A stretch of DNA of 64,000 nucleotides from Candidatus Dependentiae bacterium (lineage in GTDB: Bacteria > Babelota > Babeliae > Babelales > JACPOV01), in contig JACPOV010000008.1 in assembly GCA_016191325.1 (NCBI GenBank), forward strand, positions 124,001 to 188,000. Direction: 5' to 3'. Below are positions 62,781-64,000 of this stretch, piece after piece. How positions within the stretch are numbered: position 1 is the stretch's first letter; every line of letters starts with the position of its first letter. The notes beneath the pieces are model-generated. The model was not told the origin of the DNA. It made no database searches and worked only from the letters and a program-made list of their open reading frames with translations. Both the position numbers and the translations under genes were made by a program.

Positions 62781-63917
62781 TCAAATAGCTTTTTCTTGCA
62801 TGGATTTATACTCGATGGTCCACTTATTTAAATACTCCATTAATGCATCAAGACCATTTGGTTGGGTCGCTGAAATTAAAACGTGCGGTTGGAAACGGTT
62901 TATTTCAACCTCCAGTTGCGGCGTCATTTCAGCTTTATCTACTTTGTTAAATGCATAAAGCATCGGGCTTGTTACATTTAAATCTTTCAAGATTTGATCA
63001 ACGACTTGCATATGCAATTTTAAATTAGGATCAGAAATATCGATTACTTGTACCAATAAGTGTGCGTATTGTAATTCGGCAAGAGTCGATTTAAATGCGT
63101 CAATTAATTTATGGGGCAGCAATTGAATAAAGCCAACAGTATCTGAAATTAATGCGCGTTTGGTGCCGTCGATAAAGAGCTCGCGCGTCGTGGTATCCAG
63201 CGTTGCAAATAATTTATCTTCAGCCAGCACGTTACTTTTGGTCAGCGCATTTAAAATGGTTGATTTGCCGGTATTGGTATAACCAATTAAACAAATAAGA
63301 GGCAAATTACTTTTTAAACGTTGCTTTCTTTGCGTTTCACGTGTTTTTTCAAGTTGATCAAGTTGTCGTCTCAGCCGAAGCATTAATGTTTCAAGATGGC
63401 GGCGTTCTTTTTCTTTTGCCGTTTCGCCAAATCCACCCATTAATCCAAGTGCCCCTGATTGCTGCGAGAGATGAACTCCTCTTCCTGCAAGGCGAGATTT
63501 TTTATGCTCAAGCATTGCGATTTCAACTTGCGCTTTTCCTTCTGCAGAATGTGCCGCTTTTTCAAAAATTTCCAAAATAAGTTGGGTGCGATCGAAAATT
63601 CGTACATGCAGATAATCGCTCAAATTGCGTTCTTGTTGTGGAGATAGGGGTTCTGAAATAATAAGTTCAGTAATATTTTTTTCATCACAGATTTTCTTAA
63701 TCGATTCAAGCTGACCGCTTGTTATGAATGTGCCCGCTTCTATGGTGCGTAGACGCAAAAAATAAGTTTCATCATATTGAACGCCGTTTGATTTTACTAG
63801 ATTAATAAACTCTTCGTAATACGATTCAATATTGGGGTTTCTATTATAAGGAGCTTGAACGCCAACGAGCAAAATGCGCGGGCGATAATCGGAGGGTTCG
63901 TAAAAAACTCGTGCCAT
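62781..63917 (-). CDS. hflX: ribosome-associated GTPase HflX
   Basis: 378 residues. N-terminal HflX domain ('RILLVGVQAPYN', 'ELIISEPLSPQQERNL', 'VRIFDRTQLILEIFEKAAHSAEGKAQVEIA', 'GRGVHLSQQSGALGLMGGFGETAKE') and coiled-coil linker, then a TRAFAC GTPase domain with G1 'GYTNTGKST', the G3 'DTVGFI' and G4 'NKVD'. HflX splits stalled ribosomes under stress. Start at the ATG at 63917. Confidence 0.97.
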   Translation of the reverse strand: MARVFYEPSDYRPRILLVGVQAPYNRNPNIESYYEEFINLVKSNGVQYDETYFLRLRTIEAGTFITSGQLESIKKICDEKNITELIISEPLSPQQERNLSDYLHVRIFDRTQLILEIFEKAAHSAEGKAQVEIAMLEHKKSRLAGRGVHLSQQSGALGLMGGFGETAKEKERRHLETLMLRLRRQLDQLEKTRETQRKQRLKSNLPLICLIGYTNTGKSTILNALTKSNVLAEDKLFATLDTTTRELFIDGTKRALISDTVGFIQLLPHKLIDAFKSTLAELQYAHLLVQVIDISDPNLKLHMQVVDQILKDLNVTSPMLYAFNKVDKAEMTPQLEVEINRFQPHVLISATQPNGLDALMEYLNKWTIEYKSMQEKAI

Positions 63918-63993
63918 GGTAACTTTAATCGCTATTTTAGAATTTATGGTATACTTTTTATGTAGTATATCATTCTTTATATCTTTGATATAG

Positions 63994-63999
63994 AAGGAG
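63994..63999 (+). promoter_or_regulatory. ribosome-binding site of a gene beyond the window
   Basis: AAGGAG at the very end of the window, preceded by an AT-rich stretch with TATACT at 63950-63955. The coding sequence starts outside. Confidence 0.5.
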
Positions 64000-64000
64000 T

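Overview
The window looks like a piece of a reduced, AT-rich, Gram-negative-type bacterial genome from an obligate associate of protists, most likely the candidate phylum Dependentiae (TM6, Babeliae). This assignment is an inference. It rests on conserved informational genes mixed with many short exported proteins, very little metabolism, exported ATPases and beta-propellers, and a polymorphic toxin/immunity island. No ribosomal phylogeny could be run.

Layout. 1-958: 3' end of a 23S rRNA, a 5S rRNA and a strong terminator. 1.1-7.0 kb: small exported proteins around an adenine/adenosine deaminase and a class-3-like aldehyde dehydrogenase. 7.0-10.4 kb: a giant membrane protein with a CPBP/CAAX-type intramembrane protease core. 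10.4-20 kb: radA, tdk, murA, a membrane protein, an exported MutS-like ATPase, a lone atpG, a NYN-domain nuclease and tsaE. 19.9-22.0 kb: a duplicated pair of exported proteins. 22.2-35.3 kb: the classical tRNA / secE-nusG / rplKAJL / rpoBC block (tRNA-Tyr, Gly, Thr, Thr, Trp, Val), followed by rpsO, pnp, rph and a probable holA. 39.3-45.3 kb: exported proteins, a degenerate NlpC/P60-like protein and a cdaA-cdaR-glmM cluster whose diadenylate cyclase has lost its signature motifs. 45.5-51.2 kb: an exported AAA+ ATPase, a large exported toxin-like protein, one orphan toxin tip and five probable immunity genes. 51.3-58 kb: trpS, a long inverted-repeat element, a membrane-anchored pilin-like protein and five tandem exported WD40-like propeller genes. 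58-64 kb: a UvrD/PcrA-type helicase, two paralogous exported coiled-coil proteins and hflX.

How it fits together. The core is ordinary transcription, translation, envelope precursor synthesis (MurA, GlmM) and repair. The accessory part is mostly secretion: about two dozen proteins carry N-terminal signal peptides, and in roughly three quarters of them a methionine sits at the expected cleavage junction, usually followed by E, D, N or Q. Two exported proteins (AAA+ and MutS-like) carry intact Walker motifs and so need ATP, which suggests action in a host cytosol or on the cytoplasmic face of the membrane. RpoB carries an unusual cysteine-rich insertion that resembles the zinc-binding domain of RpoC. 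The most system-like region is the toxin/immunity island at 45.5-51.2 kb.
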